A stretch of DNA of 64,000 bases, from NCBI GenBank assembly GCA_024742495.1, contig JANSYJ010000002.1, positions 434,001 through 498,000 on the forward strand. The letters run 5' to 3'. The notes beneath the pieces were generated by a model, which saw only the letters and a list, made by a program, of their open reading frames with translations, was not told the origin of the DNA and did not search any database. The DNA comes from Bacteroidota bacterium. Its GTDB lineage: Bacteria; Bacteroidota; Bacteroidia; Flavobacteriales; Schleiferiaceae. The translations under genes were made by a program, and so were the position numbers. Positions 16,385-26,505 of this stretch are shown piece after piece (positions within the stretch are counted from its first letter, which is position 1; the number at the start of each line of letters is the position of its first letter).

Positions 16385-18625
16385 CTACCCCTCCATTATC
16401 TCCCCCAAAGCATTGTCGTACAAGCTGCGGTAATCCTCTACATGACCCCAGTCGATATCATCAATGCGAATGCTGCCTTTGGTAACATGTCCTAGTAAAT
16501 CGAACTCTACGCCGTTTAACATCATGAGGTCAATGAATTCATTTTCATGATCGGGATTAACGCTAACTACAATGCGACTCTGACTTTCGCCGAAAAGATA
16601 AGCATCACGACGAATGGCAGAATCGGAGGTGATATCGAAACCTAAATCACCAGCCATGGAGCTTTCCATTAGAGCTACAAACAATCCCCCTTCGGATACA
16701 TCATGGGCCGAGGCCAATACCCCTTTGCGAATGAGCATCTTCACCTGCTCCTGTTGAGCGTATTCCTCCTCTAAACTGAAGAAGGGTGTGCTGCTTTCTT
16801 GCACGCCATGGTATTCTACTAAATACTGACTGGAAGAAATATCATTGCGGTTTTCACCGATCATAAAGATGAGGTCGCCCTTTTGATTAAAGCTCATTGG
16901 AGTGATGAACTTTTTATCTTCTACCACGCCAATCATGCCTATGGTAGGAGTGGGGAATACCGGTTCTGTTTTGCCTTTGCTTACGGTTTGGTTGTAGAAA
17001 CTCACATTGCCACCCGTAACCGGAGTTTGGAATTTCTCACAGGCTTTACCCATGCCTTTGATGGCATTTACAAACTGCCAGTATACTTCCGGACTGTAAG
17101 GATTTCCGAAGTTCAAACAATTGGTGATGGCCGATGGCACACCACCGCTAATCACAATATTTCTTGCGGCTTCCGATACTGCGATCATGGCACCTACTTC
17201 TGGATTGGCATTCACATAACGGGCATTACAATCTACCGTCATGGCTAAAGCGCGATTGGTACCTTTTAAGTTTACAATGGCCGCATCGGTTTTGGTATTG
17301 GTACTCATGTTTATGGTACCTACCATGGAGTCGTATTGCTCGTAAATAAAGCGCTTAGAGGCAATATTTGGGTGGGCAATTAATTGCTTGGCTACCGCCT
17401 GAAGGTCTTCGGGAACAGTAATGCTGTTGATGTCAAACTCTTGATATTGCTTGAAATAAGCGGGCTCTTTATGCTCGCGATAATACACCGGAGCACCGCC
17501 ACCTAAAACGAGCGGATCGGCAGGAGTTTCAGCAATCAACTCGCCATTCCAATAATAGGATAGGCGATCTTCATCAATCACATGACCGATTTGCGCACAG
17601 GGTAAATCCCATTTTTCGAAAATGGCTAAAACTTCCGCTTCACGGCCTTTATCAATAACCGCTAACATGCGCTCTTGACTTTCAGAAAGTAGGATCTCCC
17701 AGGCTTTCATATCATCTTGGCGAGTGGGAACTTTATCCAAATGAATTTCCATACCCACGCCACCGGCTGCACTCATCTCAGAAGTAGAGCAGGTAATTCC
17801 TGCTGCTCCCATATCCTGCATACCTACAATGGCACCGGTTTGGGCTAGCTCCATGGTGGCTTCCAGTAATTTCTTCTCTTGAAAGGGATCGCCCACTTGT
17901 ACCGATGGAATATCATCAGCGGAAGCGTCGGTTAAATCTTTAGAGGCAAAAGCTGCGCCTGCGATACCATCTTTACCGGTGTAAGAACCAATGATGAAAA
18001 CGGGATTCCCCGGTCCACCGCTATTGGCGCTTATCATTTTATCTTTTTCAATATTTAAGATTCCCGCTGAAAAAGCATTCACCAATGGGTTTTGCTCGTA
18101 ACAAGGATCAAAATAAACTTCACCACCCACAATGGGAACACCAAAGGAATTGCCATAATCGCCAATACCCTTGGTAACTCCTTTTACCAGCCATTTGGTT
18201 CGCTCGGTATCCGCTTTGCCAAAACGCAGGGAATTTAATTGGGCAATAGGACGAGCGCCCATGGTGAAGATATCGCGATTAATACCGCCAACCCCGGTTG
18301 CAGCCCCTTGATATGGCTCTAAGGCCGATGGGTGATTATGAGATTCAATCTTAAAAGCACAGGCTAAACCATCACCAATATCTACTAAACCAGCATTCTC
18401 TTCGCCAGCTTTCACCAACATATGCGGGCCATCCTTGGGTAAGGTTTTTAGCCAAACAATAGAGTTTTTATAAGAGCAGTGCTCACTCCACATTACCGAG
18501 TAAATGCTTAATTCATTGAAATTCGGAACACGTCCCAGGATTTCTTTGATTTTGTCAAACTCTTCTGGAAGAAGACCTAATTCCTTGGCGGTTTCTACGC
18601 TGGTTGCTTCTAAGCTTTGATCCAT
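16385..18625 (-). CDS. purL: Phosphoribosylformylglycinamidine synthase subunit PurL
   Basis: A 746-residue PurL, the synthetase subunit for purine biosynthesis step 4 (FGAR to FGAM, using ATP and ammonia from PurQ). This short form works with separate PurQ and PurS, which are not in the window. Signatures include SVMWSEHCSYKNS (catalytic His49), ESHNHPSALEPYQGAATGVG, GGEVYFD and VQVGDPFQEKKLLEA, with the second half repeating the AIRS fold (VTGGNVSFYNQ; SAHDVSEGGLFVALMES). The start is the ATG at 18623-18625; a longer frame begins with TTG inside the promoter element. It appears monocistronic and ends just before the repeat array. Confidence 0.96.
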   Translation of the reverse strand: MDQSLEATSVETAKELGLLPEEFDKIKEILGRVPNFNELSIYSVMWSEHCSYKNSIVWLKTLPKDGPHMLVKAGEENAGLVDIGDGLACAFKIESHNHPSALEPYQGAATGVGGINRDIFTMGARPIAQLNSLRFGKADTERTKWLVKGVTKGIGDYGNSFGVPIVGGEVYFDPCYEQNPLVNAFSAGILNIEKDKMISANSGGPGNPVFIIGSYTGKDGIAGAAFASKDLTDASADDIPSVQVGDPFQEKKLLEATMELAQTGAIVGMQDMGAAGITCSTSEMSAAGGVGMEIHLDKVPTRQDDMKAWEILLSESQERMLAVIDKGREAEVLAIFEKWDLPCAQIGHVIDEDRLSYYWNGELIAETPADPLVLGGGAPVYYREHKEPAYFKQYQEFDINSITVPEDLQAVAKQLIAHPNIASKRFIYEQYDSMVGTINMSTNTKTDAAIVNLKGTNRALAMTVDCNARYVNANPEVGAMIAVSEAARNIVISGGVPSAITNCLNFGNPYSPEVYWQFVNAIKGMGKACEKFQTPVTGGNVSFYNQTVSKGKTEPVFPTPTIGMIGVVEDKKFITPMSFNQKGDLIFMIGENRNDISSSQYLVEYHGVQESSTPFFSLEEEYAQQEQVKMLIRKGVLASAHDVSEGGLFVALMESSMAGDLGFDITSDSAIRRDAYLFGESQSRIVVSVNPDHENEFIDLMMLNGVEFDLLGHVTKGSIRIDDIDWGHVEDYRSLYDNALGEIMEG

Positions 18626-18649
18626 GTTTCTAAGGCAATAAATGTGGCG

Positions 18650-18657
18650 CAAAGATA
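18650..18657 (-). promoter_or_regulatory. Bacteroidota -7 promoter element for purL
   Basis: Minus-strand TATCTTTG lies 24 nt before the purL ATG and rules out the longer TTG-started frame. Confidence 0.65.
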
Positions 18658-18695
18658 GGCTTATATCTGTTCTAGCGATTTGAAGATATCCACAA

Positions 18696-19433
18696 ATGCC
18701 CCCTTTTTACTTACTTCGCAAAATGTGGTGGCGAAAGAAGAAAGATTGGGAAATTGTGGTTTTAGGGGCCGGGAGAGGAGGAACCTCACTGTTGGCTACA
18801 CTTTTAGATGCCCATCCACAACTGGAAGTGCATATGGAGGAGTTTGTGCCCGAATTTTTAGTGCAAGCCCAGCGAAGCCAATTCCCCACTATTGCTCATC
18901 AGCTGCAAGCCTTTAAAGCGGCTAATTTAAAATTGGCCCGGAAAAGTCCCCTGCGCTACGGGAATAAAATCACTACCGAACAGCTGGGTTTTATCGAAGG
19001 ATTTGGCAAGGATCTAGATGCGCGACAATTGTTGATTAGTGAATTATGGAAAGGACGAAAAATCCTTTTCATAGTGCGGGATGGTCGAACCTGCATTAGT
19101 TCTAAAATGGAGCGCACCGGAGCCGATTATCCCACCGCCTTAAATTATTGGAAACACTCCATCGCCTACCTTAAATATCTTCAAGAAGCCCAGCTCGATA
19201 TCCACCTCTTGAAGTTTGAAGATTTACTGCGTGAACCCCGCGAAGAATTGCAGAAAGTTTGTGATTTTTTAGACCTAAGCTATTCCGAAAGTATGCTAGC
19301 TGGAACCGCTTCCGATCGTATTCTAATTGATTACCGCCGAGCGGGTTTGGAGCAAGAAAGAGCGGAACGAAGTATTCACCCGGCAATCAATATGGAGGAC
19401 CTCAATGAGGAAATGATCTTTTTAGACTATTAA
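18696..19433 (+). CDS. Sulfotransferase-like protein
   Basis: A 245-residue protein with the PAPS-binding signatures of the sulfotransferase superfamily: a 5'-phosphosulfate loop VVLGAGRGGTSLLATLLDAHP (about 21-41) and a 3'-phosphate loop IVRDGRTCISSKM (about 128-140), followed by LLKFEDLLREPREELQKVCDFL, also typical. It should transfer sulfuryl groups to a carbohydrate, lipid or protein acceptor; the acceptor is unknown. Translation may start at the second Met (18723, MWWRKKKDWEI), which fits the fold start better. It is divergent from purL, and the large surface protein follows on the same strand with its own promoter. Confidence 0.82.
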   Translation: MPPFYLLRKMWWRKKKDWEIVVLGAGRGGTSLLATLLDAHPQLEVHMEEFVPEFLVQAQRSQFPTIAHQLQAFKAANLKLARKSPLRYGNKITTEQLGFIEGFGKDLDARQLLISELWKGRKILFIVRDGRTCISSKMERTGADYPTALNYWKHSIAYLKYLQEAQLDIHLLKFEDLLREPREELQKVCDFLDLSYSESMLAGTASDRILIDYRRAGLEQERAERSIHPAINMEDLNEEMIFLDY

Positions 19434-19482
19434 TCAGTCCGTTAAATTTAGTTTAAGTGAAAGCATTCGGCGCGCTATGTCG

Positions 19483-19490
19483 TACTTTTG
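19483..19490 (+). promoter_or_regulatory. Bacteroidota -7 promoter element for the large surface protein
   Basis: TACTTTTG matches TAnnTTTG and lies 23 nt before the ATG at 19514. It sits inside a longer upstream extension of the frame, which argues against the earlier start. Confidence 0.65.
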
Positions 19491-19513
19491 CACTCTCTAA
19501 AACTCTGAATAAT

Positions 19514-22500
19514 ATGAAGAATCTTACGCTCTGTCTTCTTGTATTAATTAGCTCCTTCGCTAGTGCGCAGACCTACAATATGATCCGCAATAGCTCGGAC
19601 ACCGCAACCGATTGTAATGGAACCCTTTATGATCATGGCGGTCCAACGGGCTCTTATTTCAACAGTTCAAGCGACAATTTTTATATAATCCCAGCTGGTG
19701 GCAGTTCCATTGATATCACCTTCACGGCTTTTAGCTTAGAGTCATGCTGCGACCGGGTGCGTATTTACGATAATGTTAATGGTACCCTTTTGGGAACTTA
19801 TGGCGGAACAAGCATGCCCAATGGCGGTGCTCCTATAAATGTTCCCAGTGGTGAGGCCAGGATTTGGTTTACCTCCGATTATTCGGTAACCCGCTCGGGT
19901 TTTGCTCTTACCTGGACTGCAGGTGGAACAACCGCTCCAGTCGCTTCTTTCAGTCCTAGTACGCCAACACCGGCTTTAAACCAACCCGTTCTTTTTAGCA
20001 ATACTTCCTCTGGGGGTGGTGGTTCTAATCTTTGGACATTTGGTGATGGCGACTCTTCTACGGCAGTTAGTCCTAGTCATGCTTATTCAAGTCCAGGAAC
20101 TTATACAGTTACCTTATTCCACAATAACTGCTATGGCGCCGATACCATTACGGGAACCGTTACGGTTCAGGCTGCTTCGGTAGTATCTTTTACACCCGAT
20201 AGCTTAAGTGGAACGGTAGTATGTGGCGGAATTTACCAAGACACGCTAAACTACCAATACATTTCTGGTGGCGATGCCTTTTACGATGTGAGTGTGCGTT
20301 CAATAAGCGACCAAAGCTATGTGAATGCCAATTTCGAATCGAGCTTAGCGCCCTTCTTAAGATCAGCAACTGCTTCAAGCAGCTTTAACTCTAGCATTGT
20401 GCTGGGTAATGCTGGTCAGGGTAGTGCCTTTTTGCAACTTAGCGGTTATGCCGCTTTGGGCGATGGAGTTTATGTAGATCCTAATGGCAGCGATGGAAAC
20501 TACCTTTCCTATCAGGTTTATTCCAGCACCTCCTCACGTTCATACATGCGCTTGGGCGATGATATTAATGGTGCTTACTATACCGTTTTAGGTATTGAAG
20601 TTTATTTCAGCAGCTTAAGGGTACATGGTTATTTTGGAACTTATACCGCCACGCTTCCAAGTGGAACTTGGAATACCATCGAAGTGCGTAATATCGATTA
20701 CACCGCTCGTACCGCAGATGTTTATTTAAATGGCAGTCCGGTAATGACGGGTGTTGTCTTCGATAGTTTTAACGCTATGGAGATCGATCGCATTGATATT
20801 GCCAATTTTAGCAGCTCGGCCTCTGTGGCCTATGATGCGATTGAGTTTAAAAAATTAGGAGACATTTCGGAAGTTACCCTTACCGATACCATCGGTGTTA
20901 CCAGTGGTACCCAAGCGATTCCAGTATCTATTGACTTTACCAATTCTACCGTTGGCCTACGCCAATACATGTTAGAAATTAGAACCAGCGCAGTAGGTGC
21001 CGACACTTTAATAGAAGTTCCAATAAATGTTCAAGTAACGGGAGCGCCTAATTTTGTAGCTACCAGTGCTTGCTTAAATTACGATACCACCTACATTGGC
21101 TTAAGCAGTTCCGATTCCCTTTATATTTATAATACGGGTTGTGATAGTTTAAATCTTAGCAGCTTAAGTACCTCCAATAGTGATTTTAGCATTGCTAATA
21201 CCAGCTATAATTTAGCACCTGGCGATTCGGCTCTAGTTTTTGTGAGCTTTACCCCATCGGCCAGTGGAATTGTAAATGATACCCTTTTCCTCAATGGAAA
21301 TTTAGATACCACTATTTGCCTTTCAGCAGAAGCTTTTACTGCACCATCCATTGCCTTTGATAGCGCTTCTTACACCTTGAACTCTTATGGCTGTAATGAC
21401 AGTATTCCAATGTCATTCTACCTTTATAATAATGGCTCCGGGGCTAATTTAAATTGGAATCTTACCACTGGCGTTTCCCTATTAGACGATTTCGAGAATG
21501 GTTTTAATTCGGCTATTTGGACCACTCAAGGATCTAACTCGATTTTTAATGGTTGTTATGAGCGTTCGGGTACCAATGCCCTCTCCATGATGGGAACCAA
21601 CCGCACCGCGGAAACCGTATTAATGAATCTTTCGCAAGGAGATTCTGTAGGCCTTTGGGCCTTCCCAGGAAATAGCGGCGGTACAGGCTGTGAAAATCCG
21701 GATAACGGAGAAGACCTATTGGTACAATATCGCTTAAGCGGAACTTTCTCCTGGATTACCATTGGCACCATTTATAATTATAACACCGCTGCGGCTTATT
21801 ACTCTTTCCCTATTCCGGTGAATGGATTAATGCAAGTACGCTTGTATCAGCAAAGTTATACAGGCTCTGGTTTTGATCATTATCGCGTAGATGATTTCCG
21901 CATTGTGAGCATTTCCTCTTCTACAAGCTTTAGTCCTAATACAGGGCAAACTGCCGCTGGCGATTCCGTTCAGGTTAGTGGTTATTTTCAAGTGGGAGAT
22001 TTAAACAGTGGTACTTACAACCGTAGCTTAAGAGTACAGAGCAATGACCCTGCTTTCCCCGATACGGTTATTACAGTGAGCATCAACGTTTTTGGTGAAC
22101 CCGATTTATGGGCTGCAAGCGCTTGTGCTAATTTCGATACCCTCTATACCGGAGCGGTAAAAACTGACTCGGTATTAGTTATTAATCAGGGTTGTGATGA
22201 TCTTACCTTAAGTTCTTACAGCTTAGGGACCAATCAGTTTAGCGAAAACTTGATCGCTCAAACCATCAGTCCAGATGATTCAACTTGGATAGTGGTTGAT
22301 TTTACTCCTGATGGATCCGTACTCGGTCTTATTCGCGATACCCTTACGGTAAGCAATAATGATAGTATCTGGCATTTATGTCTGGAAGGTTTCGCTCAAG
22401 GTGCGCCGCAAGCTAGCTTTAACCCCGATTCTTTATCGGTTACGGTTACCAATTGTGGTGATTCCTTAAGTGTTCCCGTTTACTTGCGCAATACCGGCTT

Positions 22501-25339
22501 AAGTGCCCTTGATTATGTGTACCAGCAAGGTAATCGCCAAAGTGGAAATATTAATGTAGCGGTAATGGGTACTAGTACCTATACCACGGAGCGCATCAAC
22601 CTTTACAATATTGCAGCGGGAATGTCGGATGTGAATGTGGCGCTTATTTACCCAAGCACAGCGGCCGACGTTACGGCAGAATTAGATACCATGGATGTTT
22701 TAATTCTTCCAGAAGGAAGCTCCACTTTTACTAGTACTACTTTTGCTCCTTCCTATCAAGCATTTGTAAACAATGGTGGCGTGGTGATTTTCGGTTATCA
22801 GAGTTATAGCCAGTCTATCGCTTACAATATCATGCCTATTATCAGTAGCTTTAGCTCGGGCTCACCTATTCCGATTAGCATGCCTAATCACCCTATTGCT
22901 CAAGGTTTACCAGCTACAGGTTTATCGTATTTAAGTGCAACCCAAAGAGTTTCCTTCTCTAATACCGCTAACCTCGATCGTATTGTTGGTGCCGTGGGTA
23001 CTAATGAGGCAGTTGTGGCGGCTCAGCCTTATGGCGATGGTATGGCTATCCACTTGGGATATGACTACTTCCAAACCAATGCCGACATTGACTTAATGCT
23101 CGAAAATGCAATTCGTTGGGGAGCAAGCAGTACTGGTGCACCGGCCTTTATTACCGCTACTCCAGATTCTGGTCAGGTTGCTGTTAATGATTCGGTACTC
23201 ATTAATATTGGCATTAATACCGCTGGTGTTGCCAATGGTACTTACGATTACGATCTGTACTTTGAAACCAATGATCCTGCTAATAATCCACTGCGATTAC
23301 CACTTCACCTAATTGTAAACGGTACAGCGGAGGCCGATGTGGTGGATAGTACCTGTATTAGTTTTGCTGCCACCTTACAAGGAGGAGTTAAGCGCGATAC
23401 TTTTGAAATTTACAATCGCGGCTGCGATACCTTAGACCTTAGTTCTTACATCGCCAACAATGCCGACTTTAGCATCGATAACCTCCCCATGAATGTGGCT
23501 CCCGGTGATACGGCCAAGGTATCGGTTCGTTTCTCTCCATTTAGTGTAGGCTTAAGCACCGATACTATGGAGGTGAGTACTAACGATACTACCGTGTTTA
23601 TCTGCGTAAGCGGAACCGGCGTAGGTGCGGCTCTACCTCAGGTAGATGGCGATACCATTAGCTATACCCTTCAAAAGTGTAAGGTTATTGGCCAAAAACA
23701 AATTAAGGTGAAGAACATTGGTCAAGGCCAAATGAACTTTGATATTGAGTTCGGACGCTTTTCTGATAGCTCCTATGTTCCTTATAACACCTTTGGTGCT
23801 ACTACCAATCACAACTTTAGCGGTTTGCCAAATGCGGCAGATAGTATCAAGCTTCAGATTATAGTAAACGGCGATTACAATTCATTTTCAGAGCGCGCTA
23901 CCCTTTATCTGGATGGCAGCTATTGGCAGATTATGTATGATAATAATTTGTTTTATCAAGCTGATACCATGTATGTAAATATTGTTGGTCCACAAGTGGC
24001 TACTCTGTTAGCTGATGGTATTTTAGACGTTGGCTTGTACAATAGCTCTAGTGTGGATGGTAATGCCGGATCTTACCACAAGGTAAATGTAGAAGTAGTG
24101 CAAACCGTAAACTGGGTATCTGTAGTAGGGGCCAATGCGGGCACTATTCCCGCTACCGATTCGGTAAACCGGAACTTACTCTTTAATGCAGCCTTACTTC
24201 CTTTAGGAACGCATTACACCACTATGATTGTTAATAATAACAGTCCTAGTCAGCCGAGTTATCGCAAGCCGGTTAAGTTTAATGTAATCTCAGAACCAGA
24301 AATGTTGGTGAGTGATACTTGTGCTTACTTTACCCTAACGCCATTAGGCGATACCACTTCTCGTTCGGTAACCATTTATAATGATGGCTGTGATCCTTTG
24401 GTGATTAGCAGCATGACTTCTACTTCCAGCCAGTTTAAGATTTACCAGAGTGCAGCTACGGTTCAAGTAGGGGATAGCTTGGTTTTAGATATCGATTTCA
24501 TTCCAACTACGGTGAACAATTTTGCCGCCTCCATTTTCATCATTAGTAATGATACCAACCGTACAATATGCCTAAACGGTCAGTCGGGGGCTATGCCTGT
24601 ATCTGACTTTAGCTTTAGCGATGAGAATATCTGTATTGGGGAAGTATCTTTTGACAATAGTAACTCCCAGTATTTCAATACCCTTTTCTGGGACTTTGGT
24701 GATGGCATTACTTCAAATCAAAGTAATCCAACGCATATATTCCCGGCACCGGGTACCTATCGCGTTAGCTTACGCACCACGAATAGCATTGGCTTTGATA
24801 CCATTAGTAAGTTGGTAACGGTAAATCCTTTGGTGGTGAACTTTGCTATGAGCAATGATACCATTCAATTGAGCGATACCGCTTATTTCAATGATAGTAC
24901 ACCCAATGCAACTACTTGGATTTGGGATTTTGGTGATGGTAGTTCAAGTACGCAACAGAATCCTAGTCATCAATATGCGGCCCAAGGACTTTACAATGTA
25001 AAGCTTACCGTTATTGATAACCGATCTTGTAGTAATACTTTGACCCAGCAAATTCTGGTAGAAAACCAGATTGGTTTATTAGAATGGCAGTTGAGCAATA
25101 GCTGGGCCTTATACCCTAATCCATCCAATGGGCGAATAATCCTGAGCAAGGAAAATGGCGATTGGGAAAATTATAATTTCCAAATTGTAGATGCTCAAGG
25201 ACGTAAAGTAGCGCAGATTGCTGGTGCAAACCAAAACAGCATTGAGGTACAAACCAATTTAGCAGATGGTTTTTACCAATTGCAAGTCTTAAAACAAGGA
25301 CAATTATTAGATCAACGTAGGTTGATAATTAAAAGATAA
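19514..25339 (+). CDS. Giant modular surface protein (CUB, PKD, HYDIN-like, T9SS type A sorting domain)
   Basis: A 1941-residue secreted protein; the start is chosen at the ATG opening a clean signal peptide (MKNLTLCLLVLISSFASAQ). Approximate domains: CUB 33-136 (CNGTLYDHGG...SCCDRVRIYD); PKD 140-221 (WTFGDGDSS); a LamG-like segment 273-453; four Cys-patterned HYDIN/ASPM-like repeats near 510-606, 860-963, 1268-1370 and 1593-1693, each with a central GCD-x-L and flanking cysteines; a reelin-like segment 658-800 (NSIFNGCYERSGTNAL); a glutamine-amidotransferase/ThuA-like Rossmann segment 1011-1203 (NVAVMGT...DVLILPEG...IHLGYDYF); two more PKD domains 1695-1852; and a T9SS sorting domain 1858-1941 (LYPNPSNGRI...). 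It is exported by the Sec and type IX pathways, probably to the cell surface, for adhesion or glycan binding. A terminator follows. Confidence 0.88.
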   Translation: MKNLTLCLLVLISSFASAQTYNMIRNSSDTATDCNGTLYDHGGPTGSYFNSSSDNFYIIPAGGSSIDITFTAFSLESCCDRVRIYDNVNGTLLGTYGGTSMPNGGAPINVPSGEARIWFTSDYSVTRSGFALTWTAGGTTAPVASFSPSTPTPALNQPVLFSNTSSGGGGSNLWTFGDGDSSTAVSPSHAYSSPGTYTVTLFHNNCYGADTITGTVTVQAASVVSFTPDSLSGTVVCGGIYQDTLNYQYISGGDAFYDVSVRSISDQSYVNANFESSLAPFLRSATASSSFNSSIVLGNAGQGSAFLQLSGYAALGDGVYVDPNGSDGNYLSYQVYSSTSSRSYMRLGDDINGAYYTVLGIEVYFSSLRVHGYFGTYTATLPSGTWNTIEVRNIDYTARTADVYLNGSPVMTGVVFDSFNAMEIDRIDIANFSSSASVAYDAIEFKKLGDISEVTLTDTIGVTSGTQAIPVSIDFTNSTVGLRQYMLEIRTSAVGADTLIEVPINVQVTGAPNFVATSACLNYDTTYIGLSSSDSLYIYNTGCDSLNLSSLSTSNSDFSIANTSYNLAPGDSALVFVSFTPSASGIVNDTLFLNGNLDTTICLSAEAFTAPSIAFDSASYTLNSYGCNDSIPMSFYLYNNGSGANLNWNLTTGVSLLDDFENGFNSAIWTTQGSNSIFNGCYERSGTNALSMMGTNRTAETVLMNLSQGDSVGLWAFPGNSGGTGCENPDNGEDLLVQYRLSGTFSWITIGTIYNYNTAAAYYSFPIPVNGLMQVRLYQQSYTGSGFDHYRVDDFRIVSISSSTSFSPNTGQTAAGDSVQVSGYFQVGDLNSGTYNRSLRVQSNDPAFPDTVITVSINVFGEPDLWAASACANFDTLYTGAVKTDSVLVINQGCDDLTLSSYSLGTNQFSENLIAQTISPDDSTWIVVDFTPDGSVLGLIRDTLTVSNNDSIWHLCLEGFAQGAPQASFNPDSLSVTVTNCGDSLSVPVYLRNTGLSALDYVYQQGNRQSGNINVAVMGTSTYTTERINLYNIAAGMSDVNVALIYPSTAADVTAELDTMDVLILPEGSSTFTSTTFAPSYQAFVNNGGVVIFGYQSYSQSIAYNIMPIISSFSSGSPIPISMPNHPIAQGLPATGLSYLSATQRVSFSNTANLDRIVGAVGTNEAVVAAQPYGDGMAIHLGYDYFQTNADIDLMLENAIRWGASSTGAPAFITATPDSGQVAVNDSVLINIGINTAGVANGTYDYDLYFETNDPANNPLRLPLHLIVNGTAEADVVDSTCISFAATLQGGVKRDTFEIYNRGCDTLDLSSYIANNADFSIDNLPMNVAPGDTAKVSVRFSPFSVGLSTDTMEVSTNDTTVFICVSGTGVGAALPQVDGDTISYTLQKCKVIGQKQIKVKNIGQGQMNFDIEFGRFSDSSYVPYNTFGATTNHNFSGLPNAADSIKLQIIVNGDYNSFSERATLYLDGSYWQIMYDNNLFYQADTMYVNIVGPQVATLLADGILDVGLYNSSSVDGNAGSYHKVNVEVVQTVNWVSVVGANAGTIPATDSVNRNLLFNAALLPLGTHYTTMIVNNNSPSQPSYRKPVKFNVISEPEMLVSDTCAYFTLTPLGDTTSRSVTIYNDGCDPLVISSMTSTSSQFKIYQSAATVQVGDSLVLDIDFIPTTVNNFAASIFIISNDTNRTICLNGQSGAMPVSDFSFSDENICIGEVSFDNSNSQYFNTLFWDFGDGITSNQSNPTHIFPAPGTYRVSLRTTNSIGFDTISKLVTVNPLVVNFAMSNDTIQLSDTAYFNDSTPNATTWIWDFGDGSSSTQQNPSHQYAAQGLYNVKLTVIDNRSCSNTLTQQILVENQIGLLEWQLSNSWALYPNPSNGRIILSKENGDWENYNFQIVDAQGRKVAQIAGANQNSIEVQTNLADGFYQLQVLKQGQLLDQRRLIIKR

Positions 25340-25360
25340 TTTCTGGGTATAGAATAGAAA

Positions 25361-25389
25361 GGCCGCCTCCATTACGAGGCGGTTTTTTT
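25361..25389 (+). terminator. Rho-independent terminator after the large surface protein
   Basis: CCGCCTC (25363-25369) pairs with GAGGCGG (25376-25382) around a six-base loop, followed by seven T. The same stem sequence recurs in the aconitase terminator at 30302-30333. Confidence 0.9.
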
Positions 25390-25613
25390 ATTTAATAAAG
25401 GAAGGCTCGTGTTTCCAACCCATTTATGCTGAGGGTTTTTATAGATCAGATTGGTCTAGCTCATGATAAGCTCCTTGGTCTAAACCATGCTTAGTTGCAC
25501 CCATAAGAGGCTAAGCTTGATGAATGAGCCCCACATAATGCATTTAAACTTAAGGCGCTGTTAATCGCTAAACTTCAGCGAAAGCGAGAAGGATGACGAA
25601 GCGAAAAGATGAA
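25390..25613. other. Convergent spacer
   Basis: About 220 bp between the convergent surface-protein and outer-membrane-protein genes. Apart from the terminator at its left edge I see no feature. A plus-strand frame at 25593-25793 is a shadow of the minus-strand gene. Confidence 0.4.
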
Positions 25614-26444
25614 CTACTTGAAGTGGCGACCAATATTGTAAACAGCACCAAGCACAACATTTATCTGGGCAAAGTAGAAATGCTGACTGGCGCGGTCAAT
25701 AGCGGCAGGAGTGGTGCGGATATCAGGCATGTCGATAAAGCCACCTTTAAATTCGGTTTGGATAAAAAAACGATTGTAAAAATTGAAGTTTAATCCAACA
25801 ACTGTCGCCAGGCCATAACCCGATATATGAAAGGCATCATAGCGAGGCTTGCCCAATAAGGAGCTATTGGTTTTTGGAATTAGCAAACCGCCTCCAAAGC
25901 CTTTTACTAAGCTGAGTCGCATTTGCTTTATTTCATACAACTTGTTCGTATGCCTTATTTCGAAATTGGCATAGTTCAGTCCGTCAGTATGTTCAAATTG
26001 TAAAAAGTCTTTGGTGATGGTGATTAGGTCATTATCGTAAACCCCATCATAGCGGCCTAAGGTCCCGTTAATCTCCCCATCAATACGCACATCTTGCTCC
26101 TGCTGAACCACATATTTCATATGATCCATGCCAATGGATAGATCCCAGTTTTCATTTATGAAATAGCCCAATCGATAGTTGTATTGGGGAATGGTCATAT
26201 TGCTTAAGCTGAGGTAGTTTTCGGAATTAAAATCCACCTGACGATCTCTGGCTTTTACATCGCGAAGACTAAAGTTATAATCCTCTCCCTTAAAGTGAAT
26301 GTCGGAATCGGTAAAGGCATCCCAATTCCAACCCCAATAAATATAGAATCTTCCTCGGTTAAAATCTTTTTGAAGCCTGTGATCTTGCGCTTTGCAAAAG
26401 CCAAGTAAACTTAGAAAGCAAAGTGTGCTGAGCAATTTTGACAT
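25614..26444 (-). CDS. Outer-membrane beta-barrel protein
   Basis: A 276-residue exported protein. The start is the ATG at 26442-26444, which begins the signal peptide MSKLLSTLCFLSLLGFCKAQ. The longer frame starts with TTG inside the promoter element. The mature part alternates amphipathic strands rich in aromatics (GRFYIYWGWNWDAF, YNYRLGYFINENWDLSIGMDH, RMSLVKGFGGGLLIP-like, FFIQTEFKGGFIDMP) and ends with YFAQINVVLGAVYNIGRHFK, a plausible last barrel strand. No specific transport role can be assigned. The neighbouring ATP-grasp gene is upstream on the same strand but has a separate gap of about 60 bp. Confidence 0.72.
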   Translation of the reverse strand: MSKLLSTLCFLSLLGFCKAQDHRLQKDFNRGRFYIYWGWNWDAFTDSDIHFKGEDYNFSLRDVKARDRQVDFNSENYLSLSNMTIPQYNYRLGYFINENWDLSIGMDHMKYVVQQEQDVRIDGEINGTLGRYDGVYDNDLITITKDFLQFEHTDGLNYANFEIRHTNKLYEIKQMRLSLVKGFGGGLLIPKTNSSLLGKPRYDAFHISGYGLATVVGLNFNFYNRFFIQTEFKGGFIDMPDIRTTPAAIDRASQHFYFAQINVVLGAVYNIGRHFK

Positions 26445-26471
26445 AAAAACAGCCTGGATTTGAAGGGCGCG

Positions 26472-26479
26472 CAAATCTA
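26472..26479 (-). promoter_or_regulatory. Bacteroidota -7 promoter element for the outer-membrane protein
   Basis: Minus-strand TAGATTTG matches TAnnTTTG and lies 27 nt before the ATG at 26444. Confidence 0.55.
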
Positions 26480-26505
26480 TACAATGTGAGCGAAAAGCCT
26501 ATTAA

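Noticed and set aside
16883-17248. Plus-strand frame of 121 codons inside purL
   Set aside because: It is antisense to a well-conserved gene, has no family match and no promoter, and follows from codon bias of the real gene.
25593-25793. Plus-strand frame overlapping the outer-membrane protein gene
   Set aside because: Shadow of the minus-strand gene, whose signal peptide and strand pattern are clear.
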